This document shows, one piece after another, positions 27,340 through 38,259 of a stretch of DNA of 49,698 nucleotides (the stretch's first letter is position 1; each line of letters opens with the position of its first letter). This stretch comes from Gracilibacillus oryzae (lineage in GTDB: Bacteria > Bacillota > Bacilli > Bacillales > Amphibacillaceae). The notes beneath the pieces are model-generated. The model was not told where the DNA came from. It searched no databases and saw only the letters and a list, made by a program, of their open reading frames with translations. Location of the stretch: assembly GCF_009498735.1 (NCBI RefSeq), contig NZ_ML762444.1, positions 13,591 to 63,288 on the forward strand. The letters run 5' to 3'. The translations under genes were made by a program, and so were the position numbers.

Positions 27340-27495
27340 CGTTTCTAAACGGGTCCGCTTCGCTTTTCTTGTGATCCAGCTCAGCGGACCTGCCCCTCGA
27401 GGTCATAAGCCTAACCATTCTGTGTCAGAGACCGACACGACATGGTTTTGCTTATGCTTGTCGGGGCAAAACGGTCCGCTTCGCTTTTCTTGTTG
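27340..27495. repeat. Dispersed hairpin element R4, bounded by direct repeats
   Basis: GGTCCGCTTCGCTTTTCTTG occurs at both ends (27352 and 27472). Between them nested arms pair: GCCCC with GGGGC, CATAAGC with GCTTATG, AACCAT with ATGGTT, and GTGTC with GACAC. Phrases such as TGATCCAGCTC and CTTGTCGGGGC are familiar from dispersed repeats in many Bacillaceae genomes. It is GC-rich compared with its surroundings and ends next to the rpoE promoter. Confidence 0.75.
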
Positions 27496-27521
27496 CATTT
27501 CGTGTTGTGAAACCATATAAT
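27493..27521 (+). promoter_or_regulatory. Probable sigma-A promoter of rpoE
   Basis: TTGCAT at 27493-27498, 17-bp spacer, TATAAT at 27516-27521. The -35 box directly abuts repeat R4. Confidence 0.65.
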
Positions 27522-27589
27522 GTTATGGTAGTACGGAGGCTTACATATGTTTAGTTGACATAGATTTTACGATAAAGGAGTGCTAAGTC

Positions 27590-28153
27590 GTGAGAGTAAA
27601 GGATTTATCCCAGGAACAATTAGAAGAAATGGCGATGATCGATATTGCTGCAATGATACTGGTAGATGAAAATAAACCAATGGATTTTCGCGAAGTTTTT
27701 GATCGTGTTACAGCATTAAAAGGAATTAATGAGGATCAAAAAGATGCCATGCTTGTTCAGTTCTATACTGACTTGAATATTGACGGACGTTTTATGACAA
27801 AAGGTTCCAACCTTTGGGGATTAAAACGCTGGTATCCTGTTGAGGAAATTGATGAAGATATTACAACAGCTCCGAAGAAGAAGAAAAAGAAAAAAGCAAC
27901 GAAGAAAGCAGCTGTTGAGGAAGATCTTGAGATAGATGATACATTGGATGAAGACGATGACTTAGTAGATGAAGACATCGAAGATTTTGATGATGAAGAT
28001 CTGGATATTGAAGAAGTTGATGATGACGAGGAAGATTTCGACTTTGATGACGATGATACGGATGATGATTTAGCGGATTCGGATGATGATGATGATGAAT
28101 TTGAAGACGAAGAGTTCGAAGACGAGGATTTAGAAGAAGACGAAGAAAAATAA
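27590..28153 (+). CDS. rpoE: RNA polymerase delta subunit
   Basis: A 187-residue protein. Residues 1-90 form the folded HARE-HTH domain (LSQEQLEEMAMIDIAAMILV to GSNLWGLKRWYPVEEID), followed by a lysine-rich patch (KKKKKKKATKKA) and then about 75 residues almost entirely Asp and Glu. This polarity is the hallmark of Gram-positive RpoE, which binds core polymerase and speeds its recycling and release from nucleic acid. The start is GTG 27590 with AAAGGAG upstream. It precedes pyrG, as in B. subtilis. Confidence 0.96.
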   Translation: MRVKDLSQEQLEEMAMIDIAAMILVDENKPMDFREVFDRVTALKGINEDQKDAMLVQFYTDLNIDGRFMTKGSNLWGLKRWYPVEEIDEDITTAPKKKKKKKATKKAAVEEDLEIDDTLDEDDDLVDEDIEDFDDEDLDIEEVDDDEEDFDFDDDDTDDDLADSDDDDDEFEDEEFEDEDLEEDEEK

Positions 28154-28166
28154 CGGGAAATCATAC

Positions 28167-29990
<1,824 letters not shown>

Positions 29991-29991
29991 A

Positions 29992-30033
29992 AAAAGCAAT
30001 CAGCGGTGTGAATAATTCCCCGCTGCTTTTTTT
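29992..30033 (+). terminator. Intrinsic terminator of pyrG
   Basis: CAGCGG and CCGCTG arms (30001-30006, 30020-30025), extended by AGCA-type pairs, followed by seven T. Confidence 0.8.
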
Positions 30034-30062
30034 ATGAATAAAGAGCCTTTAATCAGTGGATT

Positions 30063-30091
30063 TATTAGTGCGTTGAACATCCTCTATAATA
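30063..30091 (-). repeat. Minimal remnant of dispersed element R1
   Basis: On the minus strand TATAGAGGATGTTCAA joins directly to CGCACTAATA, the left and right ends of R1 without its middle. It looks like an internal deletion product upstream of spo0F. Confidence 0.6.
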
Positions 30092-30164
30092 GATATTTAC
30101 CACTCTGAGGAAAGATGTATTGGAAATACATGTAACATTTCCCGTTTTCTTTTCCTATTGTTGC

Positions 30165-30192
30165 AGGATTTTTTCTAAATATACCGAACTAT
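30165..30192 (+). promoter_or_regulatory. Candidate sigma-H promoter of spo0F
   Basis: AGGATTT (30165-30171), a 14-bp spacer and GAACTAT (30186-30192) resemble the sigma-H consensus (AGGAWWT and GAAT). B. subtilis spo0F has a sigma-H promoter. The -10 match is imperfect. Confidence 0.4.
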
Positions 30193-30241
30193 TTTAATAC
30201 AGGATTCTATTTTTTTTACATAGCGAAAGTGAGGGTTTCAT

Positions 30242-30622
30242 ATGTCGAAAACAGTGCTAGTTGTTGATGATCAAATAGGAATTCGACTATTATTGCAAGA
30301 AGTGATTTCCCAGGAAGGATATACGGTAGAATTAGCAATGAACGGTCAGGAGGCATTAGACAAAATTAAAATATCTCTGCCAGATCTTATTATGTTAGAT
30401 TACAAACTGCCAATTATTGATGGGCATGCATTGGTGAAACTTTTAGTAGAAGATGGAGTACAAGTACCTATTGTGGTAATGAGCGGCTTGCCAGATCAGG
30501 CTGAAGAGAAAATGAAACAATATCCAATTGTGGAAACAGTAATAGGCAAACCATTTCAGTTAAATGATATCCGACTATTGCTAAAAAGTATTATAGATGG
30601 AAAAAATGAACAGGCCAATTAA
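30242..30622 (+). CDS. spo0F: Sporulation phosphorelay response regulator Spo0F
   Basis: A 126-residue single receiver domain with no output domain. The acidic pair Asp9/Asp10 (VVDDQ), the phosphoacceptor Asp53 (LIMLDYKLP), the switch Ser81 (VVMSGL; Thr in B. subtilis) and Lys103 (IGKPF) are in place. Spo0F receives phosphate from sporulation kinases and passes it to Spo0B. DDQIGIRLLLQEV matches the Spo0F-specific helix 1 that contacts Spo0B. It lies between pyrG and fbaA, as in B. subtilis. The start has a GAGGG site. Confidence 0.94.
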   Translation: MSKTVLVVDDQIGIRLLLQEVISQEGYTVELAMNGQEALDKIKISLPDLIMLDYKLPIIDGHALVKLLVEDGVQVPIVVMSGLPDQAEEKMKQYPIVETVIGKPFQLNDIRLLLKSIIDGKNEQAN

Positions 30623-30734
30623 ATATATTGCAGGAATTTTGCGAAGCAACCGCTTTCTTGGTGTTGCGGTGTTGCACCTTTCGTAAGGAATTGGTATTCT
30701 ATAAAAGGATACAATCAATCAAAGAAAAGATCGG

Positions 30735-30777
30735 TTGTTATACAAAGTATTTTCTATACTATCATGGCAGATAGTAT
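30735..30777 (+). promoter_or_regulatory. fbaA promoter with overlapping palindromic operator
   Basis: TTGTTA (30735-30740), 16-bp spacer, TACTAT (30757-30762). A perfect inverted repeat, ATACTATC (30756-30763) and GATAGTAT (30770-30777) with a 6-bp centre, covers the -10 box and the expected start point. This is the geometry of a repressor site. The regulator is unknown. Confidence 0.6.
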
Positions 30778-30840
30778 AAATGAAACTGGGCTTTTTTTAG
30801 TCAGGTTTTGTAATACATACCTTAAAGGAGGAAGTAAGCA

Positions 30841-31695
30841 ATGGCATTAGAATCAATGAAAGACATGCTGATTAAAGCTAACAAAAATAGCTATGCTGTA
30901 GGTCAATTTAACATTAACAACCTGGAATATGTACAAGCAATTCTTCAGGCTGCAGAAGAAGAAAAATCTCCGGTAATCCTTGGTGTATCTGAAGGTGCAG
31001 GAAAATACATGGGTGGTTTCAATGTTGTCGTAGCAATGGTGAAAGCAACTATGGAAGCACAAGGTACAACTGTTCCTGTAGCAATCCACTTAGATCATGG
31101 TTCAAGCTTCGAAGCTTGTGCAAAAGCCATTCATGCAGGTTTCACTTCTGTCATGATCGATGCTTCTCACGATCCATTCGAAGAAAATATTGCAGTAACT
31201 TCTAAAGTAGTAGAACTTGCTCATTTCCATGGTGTATCAGTTGAAGCTGAGCTTGGTACTGTAGGTGGCGAGGAAGACGGCGTTACAGGTGGTATTATGT
31301 ATGCTGACACGAACGAATGTAAAGAGCTTGTGGAACGTACTGGAATTGACTGTCTAGCTCCAGCATTAGGTTCTGTACACGGTACTTACCAAGGTGAGCC
31401 TAACTTAGGTTTCAAAGAAATGGAAGAAATCAATACAGTTGCAGGTGTGCCATTAGTACTTCACGGTGGAACTGGTATCCCTGTTAAAGATATCCAAAAA
31501 GCAATTTCTTATGGTACTTCTAAAATCAATGTAAACACTGAAAACCAAATCCAGCAAACAAAAGTAGTTCGCGAAGTATTAGCTGCGAACCCTAAAATGA
31601 TCGATCCACGTAAATACTTAGGACCAAGCCGCGACGCGATTAAAGATACAGTAATCGGCAAAATGCGCGAATTCGGTTCTTCAGGTAAAGCGTAA
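30841..31695 (+). CDS. fbaA: Class II fructose-1,6-bisphosphate aldolase
   Basis: A 284-residue zinc-dependent aldolase of glycolysis and gluconeogenesis, the usual size of the Bacillus enzyme. Zinc and catalytic residues are seen in [41 protein letters not shown] and [10 protein letters not shown]. Codon use is highly biased (many GGT, GTA and CTT codons), as expected of an abundant enzyme. The start has AAAGGAGGAAG. Unlike B. subtilis, no transaldolase gene follows it. The palindrome at its promoter suggests a dedicated repressor. Confidence 0.97.
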   Translation: MALESMKDMLIKANKNSYAVGQFNINNLEYVQAILQAAEEEKSPVILGVSEGAGKYMGGFNVVVAMVKATMEAQGTTVPVAIHLDHGSSFEACAKAIHAGFTSVMIDASHDPFEENIAVTSKVVELAHFHGVSVEAELGTVGGEEDGVTGGIMYADTNECKELVERTGIDCLAPALGSVHGTYQGEPNLGFKEMEEINTVAGVPLVLHGGTGIPVKDIQKAISYGTSKINVNTENQIQQTKVVREVLAANPKMIDPRKYLGPSRDAIKDTVIGKMREFGSSGKA

Positions 31696-31709
31696 GAATA
31701 GAAATATGG

Positions 31710-31746
31710 AAAAACTGCTCTTATTAAACAAGAGCAGTTTTTTTGT
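31710..31746 (+). terminator. Intrinsic terminator of fbaA
   Basis: Perfect 12-bp stem (AAAACTGCTCTT and AAGAGCAGTTTT), followed by more T. The remaining 400 bp to murA2 has only a weak candidate promoter (TATAAT at 32010-32015) and no gene. Confidence 0.9.
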
Positions 31747-32143
31747 TATGGTGGAAGAATCTTTGACAGTCTTGCTATAACTAATCCAATAAAACATCTA
31801 TTACGATCTTCCTGTAATTTCAGATGCCTGCTAGTACATATCCACCATTTTTCTTTTTTCAGCTGTATCCTGCTATAATTCCCGCTAATCCCTATGTATA
31901 ATAAGGATGGAATACTTCACATTGAGCCTTCAAATAAAGAAAGGTAAGTGATCTGCTCCTTTCCTTCACACAAAAATAACTAGTGGTGTCATTCAGGTCG
32001 TATATAAGTTATAATGAAATAGATTGCTTTTTATTTAAAGTAATTATTGCATGAATTTGGAAAAATAGTACAAACTATAGATGGAAAAAATAACGAACGA
32101 ACAGGTCGTTGGAAAATACCTTTGAAAAAGAGAGGGATTATAG

Positions 32144-33430
32144 ATGCAAAAGTTGCTTGTTGAAGGTGGACACTTATTAAATGGTAAAGTAAGAATAAGT
32201 GGTGCAAAAAACAGTGCAGTTGCTTTATTGCCAGCATCAATTTTGGCTGACTCCAAAGTTATCATTGAAGGGTTGCCAGATATTTCGGATGTAGACACAT
32301 TAAGTCATTTATTAGAAGAGATCGGCGGAACAGTGGAAAAGCGTGGGCAAACCTTACATATTGATCCGGAGAATATGACAGCAATGCCATTACCGAACGG
32401 AAGAGTAAAGAAATTGCGTGCCTCCTATTATTTTATGGGAGCAATGCTCGGTCGTTTTAAAGAGGCTGTCCTTGGCTTGCCTGGAGGCTGCTATTTAGGG
32501 CCACGCCCGATTGACCAGCATATCAAAGGGTTCGAAGCACTTGGTGCAAAGGTGACAAATGAGCAGGGTGCTATCTACTTACGCGCAGATGAGTTAAAGG
32601 GTGCGCGCATTTATTTAGATGTTGTCAGTGTCGGTGCGACGATTAATATTATGTTGGCAGCAGTGAAAGCAAAAGGAAAAACAATTATTGAAAATGCTGC
32701 AAGAGAGCCGGAAATAATTGATGTTGCAACACTACTAACAAGTATGGGTGCGAAAATTAAAGGGGCAGGTACTGATGTGATCCGAATTGAAGGTGTGCAG
32801 GAATTGACCGGATGTATGCATACCATCATCCCAGACCGGATTGAAGCAGGTACTTACACGATTATGGCTGCAGCTCAAGGGGAAAAAGTTCTGATTGATA
32901 ATGTCATCCCACAGCATTTGGAACCATTATTAGCCAAGTTAAGAGAAATGGGTGTACAGATTGAAGAAGGGGAAGAGCAACTGCTCATTCACAGGGGTGG
33001 ACGATTAAAACCTGTTGATATCAAAACACTTGTTCACCCGGGATTTCCTACCGATCTTCAACAGCCATTTACCGCTCTTTTGACAAAGGCAGTTGGTACA
33101 AGTGTTGTCACAGATACCATCTACCAGGCCCGATTTAAGCATATTGATGAATTAAGAAGAATGAATGCACAGATTAAGGTAGAGGGCGGGTCTGCGATTG
33201 TTTCAGGTCCAGTCCAGTTAGAAGGGGCAAAAGTCAAAGCTAGTGACTTAAGAGCAGGTGCTTCTTTAATCGTTGCAGGATTAATGGCGAATGGAGTTAC
33301 AGAAATAACTGGTTTAGAACATATCGATCGAGGGTATTCTCAAATAGCTGAGAAATTATCCAATCTAGGTGCAAACATTTGGCGCGAAGACATGACAGAG
33401 CAGGAAATCATCCAATTCCAAAATCTGTAA
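32144..33430 (+). CDS. murZ: UDP-N-acetylglucosamine 1-carboxyvinyltransferase (second paralog, MurZ type)
   Basis: A 428-residue enzyme catalysing the first committed step of peptidoglycan synthesis, transfer of enolpyruvate from PEP to UDP-GlcNAc. The substrate-binding [11 protein letters not shown] near the N-terminus (SGAKN) and the catalytic Cys116 in [12 protein letters not shown], the residue hit by fosfomycin, are present. The position upstream of rho matches the second B. subtilis paralog (murAB, also called murZ), not the atp-operon copy. GAGAGGGATT precedes the start. Confidence 0.95.
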   Translation: MQKLLVEGGHLLNGKVRISGAKNSAVALLPASILADSKVIIEGLPDISDVDTLSHLLEEIGGTVEKRGQTLHIDPENMTAMPLPNGRVKKLRASYYFMGAMLGRFKEAVLGLPGGCYLGPRPIDQHIKGFEALGAKVTNEQGAIYLRADELKGARIYLDVVSVGATINIMLAAVKAKGKTIIENAAREPEIIDVATLLTSMGAKIKGAGTDVIRIEGVQELTGCMHTIIPDRIEAGTYTIMAAAQGEKVLIDNVIPQHLEPLLAKLREMGVQIEEGEEQLLIHRGGRLKPVDIKTLVHPGFPTDLQQPFTALLTKAVGTSVVTDTIYQARFKHIDELRRMNAQIKVEGGSAIVSGPVQLEGAKVKASDLRAGASLIVAGLMANGVTEITGLEHIDRGYSQIAEKLSNLGANIWREDMTEQEIIQFQNL

Positions 33431-33434
33431 TGCT

Positions 33435-33471
33435 AAAAATCACCTTCATTTCACAGTGAAGGTGATTTTTT
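33435..33471 (+). terminator. Intrinsic terminator of murZ
   Basis: Perfect 14-bp stem (33435-33448 and 33457-33470), ending in a T run. Confidence 0.93.
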
Positions 33472-33599
33472 AAAAATTTTTCTAAAAGTGTGTGTTTAGA
33501 AATTTTATCAAGAATCTACTAAAATCATAGCAAAAATCTCCTAAAAAAGATTATCCGAATGAGTTTTTCTAAAATATTTGTTGAATATCTACTACGAAC

Positions 33600-33884
33600 A
33601 ATGTACTATATAGTAAGGATAGATATCTACTATACAAATTGCTTCATTGCTTTCCTTTGAATGAAGATAAATCCAGCTTCCATCTCATACTCTTCTTGAG
33701 ATTAATTCAATAATCTCGGTACTCCTTTTTTGAGTTTCCAAGCATTGTTTGTCCATATATCAAGTTCTTAATAGTTTGAATTTATTTAGTGAGTTATCCA
33801 TCATTTACTGTAAATTCAAGTAAAAGTTGAGGATGGAACCGTTTCATACAAAAAAATATAAATAAACATAGGTGTGGTGATTTT
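33600..33884 (+). promoter_or_regulatory. Long leader upstream of rho, possibly autoregulatory
   Basis: About 410 bp without a gene separates murZ and rho. It has a pyrimidine-rich stretch (33640-33690) and a perfect inverted repeat GAGATTA / TAATCTC at 33697-33718 followed within 20 bp by a T run. B. subtilis rho is known to be autoregulated by early termination in its leader, so this may be the same. No clear promoter could be chosen. Confidence 0.4.
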
Positions 33885-35168
33885 GTGAGTGAAGTAACGA
33901 TCTCAGAACTAGAACAAATGACTTTAAAGGACCTTTATGCAAAGGCAAGAGGTTTTAAAGTATCATATTATGCGAAATTAACAAAAAAAGAACTGATCTT
34001 TGCCATTTTAAAAGCACAGGCAGAGAAAAGCGGCTATTTATTTATGGATGGAATTTTGGAAATTATTCCGACAGAAGGTTTCGGCTTCCTGCGTCCCATC
34101 AATTATTCGCCAAGTGCGGAAGATATTTATATTTCTGCTTCACAAATCCGTCGTTTTGATTTGCGTAATGGGGACAAGGTATCAGGGAAAGTACGTCCAC
34201 CAAAAGAAAACGAACGATATTACGGCTTATTGCATGTAGACGCAGTAAATGGAGAAGATCCGGAGGCTGCAAAAGAAAGAGTGCATTTTCCTGCTTTAAC
34301 GCCATTGTATCCAGATCGTCTGATGAACCTGGAGACAGAAACAAAGCAGATTTCAACAAGAATTATGGACTTGCTGACACCAGTAGGTTACGGTCAGCGT
34401 GGATTGATTGTGGCACCGCCAAAGGCTGGTAAAACAATGTTATTGAAACAGATTGCCAACAGTATTGCAACAAATCATCCGAACACAAAACTGATTATTT
34501 TATTAGTTGATGAAAGACCGGAGGAAGTAACAGATATTGAGCGCTCGGTAGCTGAAAATGTCGATGTTGTCAGCTCCACTTTTGATGAGGTGCCTGAAAA
34601 CCATATTAAAGTAGCTGAATTAGTGCTGGAGCGGGCAATGCGTCTTGTTGAGCACAAAAAAGATGTTGTCGTATTAATGGATAGTATTACAAGACTTGCG
34701 CGTGCCTATAACTTGGTTATCCCGCCAAGTGGACGAACACTTTCCGGCGGTATCGACCCTGCGGCATTCCACCGTCCGAAACGTTTCTTCGGTGCAGCCC
34801 GTAACATTGAAGATGGCGGAAGTTTTACGATTTTAGCAACAGCTTTAGTGGAAACAGGTTCACGTATGGATGATGTAATTTATGAAGAATTTAAAGGAAC
34901 AGGGAATATGGAGCTTCACCTTGATCGTAATTTAGCGCAACGCCGTATTTTCCCTGCGATCGATATCCTGCGTTCAAGCACAAGAAAAGAAGAACTGTTA
35001 TTATCTAAACCTCATTTGGATAAAATGTGGGCAATCCGCAAAAGCATGCAGGACTCGCCAGATTTCTTAGAACGCTTCTTACGCAAGCTCCGTTCAACGA
35101 AAAATAATGAAGAGTTCCTTGAAGTATTAGAGAGTGAAATGAAACGAAAAGGAACGGCGAAGAAATAG
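33885..35168 (+). CDS. rho: Transcription termination factor Rho
   Basis: A 427-residue hexameric RNA-dependent ATPase, the same length as B. subtilis Rho. The N-terminal Rho domain (LKDLYAKARGFKV), the RNA-binding cold-shock-like motif EGFGFLRP, Walker A PPKAGKTMLLKQ (about 180-191) and Walker B VVVLMDSITRLARAYN are all present, as are the catalytic Glu in DERPEEV and the R-loop region. The start is GTG 33885 with GGTGTGGTGA upstream. Unlike B. subtilis, glpX is missing between murZ and rho. Confidence 0.97.
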   Translation: MSEVTISELEQMTLKDLYAKARGFKVSYYAKLTKKELIFAILKAQAEKSGYLFMDGILEIIPTEGFGFLRPINYSPSAEDIYISASQIRRFDLRNGDKVSGKVRPPKENERYYGLLHVDAVNGEDPEAAKERVHFPALTPLYPDRLMNLETETKQISTRIMDLLTPVGYGQRGLIVAPPKAGKTMLLKQIANSIATNHPNTKLIILLVDERPEEVTDIERSVAENVDVVSSTFDEVPENHIKVAELVLERAMRLVEHKKDVVVLMDSITRLARAYNLVIPPSGRTLSGGIDPAAFHRPKRFFGAARNIEDGGSFTILATALVETGSRMDDVIYEEFKGTGNMELHLDRNLAQRRIFPAIDILRSSTRKEELLLSKPHLDKMWAIRKSMQDSPDFLERFLRKLRSTKNNEEFLEVLESEMKRKGTAKK

Positions 35169-35196
35169 GAAAACATTAATATAATATAATATTCTC

Positions 35197-35225
35197 TTGC
35201 ATTCCTATTGTGAGATTGGTATAAT
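35197..35225 (+). promoter_or_regulatory. Probable sigma-A promoter of rpmE2
   Basis: TTGCAT (35197-35202), 17-bp spacer, TATAAT (35220-35225), 80 bp before the start codon. Confidence 0.7.
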
Positions 35226-35304
35226 TCATCTGTATGAAAAAATGCGTTTATCGCATAATTAAACTCTGTTTCTTAAGGATTCAGGGCAAAAGGAGTGGAC
35301 AGAC

Positions 35305-35550
35305 ATGAAACAAGGCATTCATCCAGAATACCGTAAAGTTGTATTTCTTGATACAAGCTCTGACTACAAATTTCTAGGCGGATCAACAAAGACTTCTGAT
35401 GAAACAATTGAGTGGGAAGATGGAAATTCTTACCCATTAATCCGTGTAGAGATCAGCTCAGCTTCACACCCGTTCTATACTGGTAAGCAAAAAGCTGATA
35501 AAGTCGGTGGACGTGTGGACCGTTTCAAGAAAAAATACAACCTTGGTTAA
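35305..35550 (+). CDS. rpmE2: Ribosomal protein L31, type B (zinc-free)
   Basis: An 81-residue L31 protein ([19 protein letters not shown] at the start, HPFYTGKQK and [11 protein letters not shown] near the end). It has no cysteines, so it is the type B form that does not bind zinc. In B. subtilis the copy next to rho is the zinc-binding type A and the type B copy (ytiA) is elsewhere under Zur control; here the type B gene takes the rho-linked place and has its own constitutive-looking promoter. AAAGGAGTGG precedes the start. Confidence 0.95.
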   Translation: MKQGIHPEYRKVVFLDTSSDYKFLGGSTKTSDETIEWEDGNSYPLIRVEISSASHPFYTGKQKADKVGGRVDRFKKKYNLG

Positions 35551-35598
35551 GGTATATTTTTCTCGAACAAACACTAACAGGATACAAAATCCGTTTAA

Positions 35599-35633
35599 GA
35601 CAGGCAAATCTAATAATGGTTTGCCTGTTTTTT
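35599..35633 (+). terminator. Intrinsic terminator of rpmE2
   Basis: Perfect 9-bp arms ACAGGCAAA (35600-35608) and TTTGCCTGT (35620-35628), then T residues. Confidence 0.88.
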
Positions 35634-35703
35634 ATATTTTATTTGAGAGATGATGAGCAATACTACTGTATAGGGAATTGAAAAAAGAAGGGAAAGAAAG
35701 TGA

Positions 35704-36276
35704 GTGGCACAATTATTTTTTAAATATGGAGCAATGAACAGTGGAAAATCAATCGAAATATTAAAGGTCGCCCATAACTATGAGGAACAAAATAAACCAG
35801 TATTGATTTTCACTTCAGGATTAGATGACAGGGATGAAATTGGCTATGTGTCCAGTCGGATCGGGCTACGGCAAAAGGCCTTACCAATTTTTGAGGAAAC
35901 CAACCTTTTTGAAGTAGTCCAGACTGTTGATCAGAAGCCATATTGTATCCTTGTCGATGAAGTGCAATTTTTACATAAACACCATGTATTACAATTGACG
36001 AAAATCGTTGATGAGTTAAATATTCCCGTAATGGGATTTGGGCTGAAGAATGACTTCCGTAATGAGTTGTTCGAAGGCAGCAAATATTTCCTCCTATATG
36101 CTGATAAGATAGAGGAAATGAAAACAATCTGCTGGTTTTGCCATCGAAAAGCAATTATGAACTTACGGGTAAATGAAGACGGTCAACCAGTCTATACAGG
36201 AGAACAAATTCATATCGGCGGGAACGATGCCTATTATCCAGTGTGTCGCAAATGTCATGCTAATCCGCCGCTTTAG
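35704..36276 (+). CDS. tdk: Thymidine kinase (type II)
   Basis: A 190-residue salvage enzyme phosphorylating thymidine. It has the P-loop GAMNSGKS at residues 8-15, the DEVQFL motif (ILVDEVQFL), and four zinc-binding cysteines in CWFCHRK and CRKCHA near the C-terminus, characteristic of the tetrameric TK1-like class. The start is GTG 35704 with GAAGGGAAAG upstream, as ATG is absent in the right place. Order rho-rpmE-tdk is as in B. subtilis. Confidence 0.95.
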   Translation: MAQLFFKYGAMNSGKSIEILKVAHNYEEQNKPVLIFTSGLDDRDEIGYVSSRIGLRQKALPIFEETNLFEVVQTVDQKPYCILVDEVQFLHKHHVLQLTKIVDELNIPVMGFGLKNDFRNELFEGSKYFLLYADKIEEMKTICWFCHRKAIMNLRVNEDGQPVYTGEQIHIGGNDAYYPVCRKCHANPPL

Positions 36277-36293
36277 TAGCTGATATGATTATA

Positions 36294-36337
36294 AAAGAAG
36301 AGATTTCCTTAACTAGTGAGGAGCTCTTCTTTTTTTT
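36294..36337 (+). terminator. Intrinsic terminator of tdk
   Basis: AGAAGAG (36296-36302) and CTCTTCT (36324-36330), with inner CCT/AGG pairs, then eight T. Array E starts 18 bp later. Confidence 0.82.
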
Positions 36338-36354
36338 CATTCGCTTCAAGTGAG

Positions 36355-36550
36355 GGAGGGGCAGATTTGTTCATGAAAGGGAAATATCAAACAAATCTAA
36401 GGCAGGAGAGGGGTAGATTTGTTGATAAAAGTAGATAATCAACAAATGTGAGGCAAGGGAGGGAAAGATTTGTCGATAAAATGGATAATCAACAAATGTA
36501 AATCAAAGAGAAGCAGATTTGTTCATAAAAACTGACTTATCACCAATTCC
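36355..36550. repeat. Repeat array E, period 50-52 bp, about 3.5 units
   Basis: ACAAAT begins at 36391, 36442 and 36492 and AGATTTGT recurs in step, spacings about 52, 51 and 50 bp. In the second unit TTTGTTGAT and ATCAACAAA form a perfect 9-bp inverted repeat. The motif is that of array A. The other 210 bp before the SDR gene shows no supported gene. Confidence 0.75.
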
Positions 36551-36761
36551 AGATTACAAAGCAGTACATTATCCCCGGCCAGTTCCAACCATTCAGTTTG
36601 ATGTAGTTTCAAATTCCCTCTAATTCTGTCCTCATCGCCCGCTTTATTATAAAAAGATACCAGCATAATTTTGTGAAAATAAGGAATCTTAAATAATGGT
36701 ATGGCAATAGCTATCATTCAGCATTTATTTTTCTATAAAATCACAGAGTGGGAGAGATACG

Positions 36762-37871
36762 ATGGTACAAGATCAGACTGAGCCGAACCGCAACAACTTT
36801 CCACAGGTAAAACAGACGAATACAGCAGAGCTGGAAAAAACACTCATAAACTTGAATATGATGAAAGATATCAATCTGAAGAATCTAGAAGATCAAGTCA
36901 TCGTTATCACGGGAGCATCGAGCGGCATTGGATTGGTTACGGCAAGGATGGCTGCAGCAAAAGGAGCCAAATTAGTGCTTGCCGCAAGAAATGAAGAAGC
37001 ATTACATCAATTAGTGGAAGAATTAAGAGCAAAAGGGCATGACGCTATTTATGTGATAGCAGATGTAGGCAAAGAAGCAGATGTCAATAAAATAGCAGAA
37101 TCCGCATTAGAAGTTTATGGACGGTTTGATACATGGGTGAATAATGCTGGCGTATCGATCTTTGGTCATGCAATGGATGTTAGCATTGAAGATATGAAGC
37201 GCATGTTTGATACAGTTTTCTGGGGTGTGGTCTATGGGTCAAAAGTGGCTGTAAAACATTTTAAGGAAAGAGGGGGATCTGGCGCCCTTATTAATGTTGG
37301 CAGTCTCTTTGGTGATAAAGGAACAGTCCTGCAATCCACATATGCCGCAGCTAAATACGCTGTACATGGTTGGACAGACAGTTTAAGAATGGAACTGGAA
37401 AAGGAACAAACCCCGATTTCTGTTACCCTGATCCATCCAGGCAGAATTGACACACCATATAACGAACATGCAAAAAGTTATTTAGACAAACAGCCAACAC
37501 ACAGAGGAATGATCTATCCACCTGAAGCCGCTGCAGAAGGCATTCTTTACGCTGCTGAAAACCCGAAGCGAGACATGTATATCGGATCACACGCCAAACT
37601 ATTCGCACTTCTTGGAACGTTATTACCAAGATTGACAGATAAGATAACGGAATGGGATCTCTACCCTACAGCCCATGATAACAGGCCATCGAAGCCACCA
37701 GCAGAAAGTGCTCTGTACCATCATGGATTTGGCCTGCATGAAAGAGGAACAAGCCATGGCTGGATCCGCTCCAACAGTATGTATGTAAAAGCAAGCAAAC
37801 GTCCCATGCTCACACTCGCAATTGCCGGAGGGGCAGCACTTGCCATTAAAGCACTGAGAAAAAACAGATAG
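36762..37871 (+). CDS. SDR family NAD(P)-dependent oxidoreductase with C-terminal extension
   Basis: A 369-residue short-chain dehydrogenase. After about 45 linker-like residues comes the Rossmann motif TGASSGIG, then NNAGVSIFG, and the catalytic Ser (NVGSLFG) with YAAAK (Tyr and Lys). ARNEEAL after strand 2 carries an arginine that often favours NADPH. Ordinary members are about 250 residues; here about 100 more follow, ending in a hydrophobic stretch (MLTLAIAGGAALAIKALRKN) that could anchor it in the membrane. The substrate is unknown. The start has GGGAGAG upstream. Confidence 0.85.
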   Translation: MVQDQTEPNRNNFPQVKQTNTAELEKTLINLNMMKDINLKNLEDQVIVITGASSGIGLVTARMAAAKGAKLVLAARNEEALHQLVEELRAKGHDAIYVIADVGKEADVNKIAESALEVYGRFDTWVNNAGVSIFGHAMDVSIEDMKRMFDTVFWGVVYGSKVAVKHFKERGGSGALINVGSLFGDKGTVLQSTYAAAKYAVHGWTDSLRMELEKEQTPISVTLIHPGRIDTPYNEHAKSYLDKQPTHRGMIYPPEAAAEGILYAAENPKRDMYIGSHAKLFALLGTLLPRLTDKITEWDLYPTAHDNRPSKPPAESALYHHGFGLHERGTSHGWIRSNSMYVKASKRPMLTLAIAGGAALAIKALRKNR

Positions 37872-37879
37872 CTCAGAAT

Positions 37880-37920
37880 AAACGAATTCGAATTAACATA
37901 GACGAATTCGTTTGTTCTTT
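37880..37920 (+). terminator. Terminator of the SDR gene
   Basis: Perfect 11-bp inverted repeat, AAACGAATTCG (37880-37890) and CGAATTCGTTT (37903-37913), followed by a T-rich tract. Confidence 0.7.
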
Positions 37921-37991
37921 TGTTGTTTTAAGATAGTGTGAAGTGAGTCATGATAATTATTTCATAATCTATTAGGTGGTTATTATTACTA

Positions 37992-38150
37992 TTTCGGAGA
38001 ACTGTAAACAGCGAAGGAAAGGTACGGAGACTCCTATGTAAACAGCGCGAGCTGAAAATCCACTTGGCAAAGCGGTTTTCATTACCAAGTTAGTTGAAGC
38101 CGTGCTCATGGAAAGCGTAGTATCTTTCCGTAGCGATGCCATACACTCAT
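37992..38150. repeat. Dispersed intergenic element R3
   Basis: Contains GCGAAGGAAAGGTACGGAGA, CTCCTATGTAAACAGCGCGA, an inner ACTTGG / CCAAGT hairpin and the end GTAGTATCTTTCCGTAGC, whose CTTTCC pairs with GGAAAG at the start. Phrases like GACTCC, GCACGAGCTGA-type and GGAAAGCG are familiar from a repeat common between genes in Bacillus and Oceanobacillus genomes. It is non-coding and takes up most of the gap before prfA. Confidence 0.7.
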
Positions 38151-38193
38151 TTTAAAGAGACTGTTAGAAAATTAACATAAATCAAAGAGTTCT

Positions 38194-38223
38194 TTGACTC
38201 CATTCCCATTCCTATAATATAAT
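38194..38223 (+). promoter_or_regulatory. Probable sigma-A promoter of prfA
   Basis: TTGACT (38194-38199), 18-bp spacer, TATAAT (38218-38223), 36 bp before the start codon. Confidence 0.65.
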
Positions 38224-38259
38224 GTACTTACTGTCTTAGATGAGAAAGAGGTGGAGAAC

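Noticed and set aside
36523-36717. 64-residue minus-strand frame between array E and the SDR gene
   Set aside because: It looks slightly protein-like, but it has no ribosome binding site and its end runs into array E. A decayed gene remains possible.
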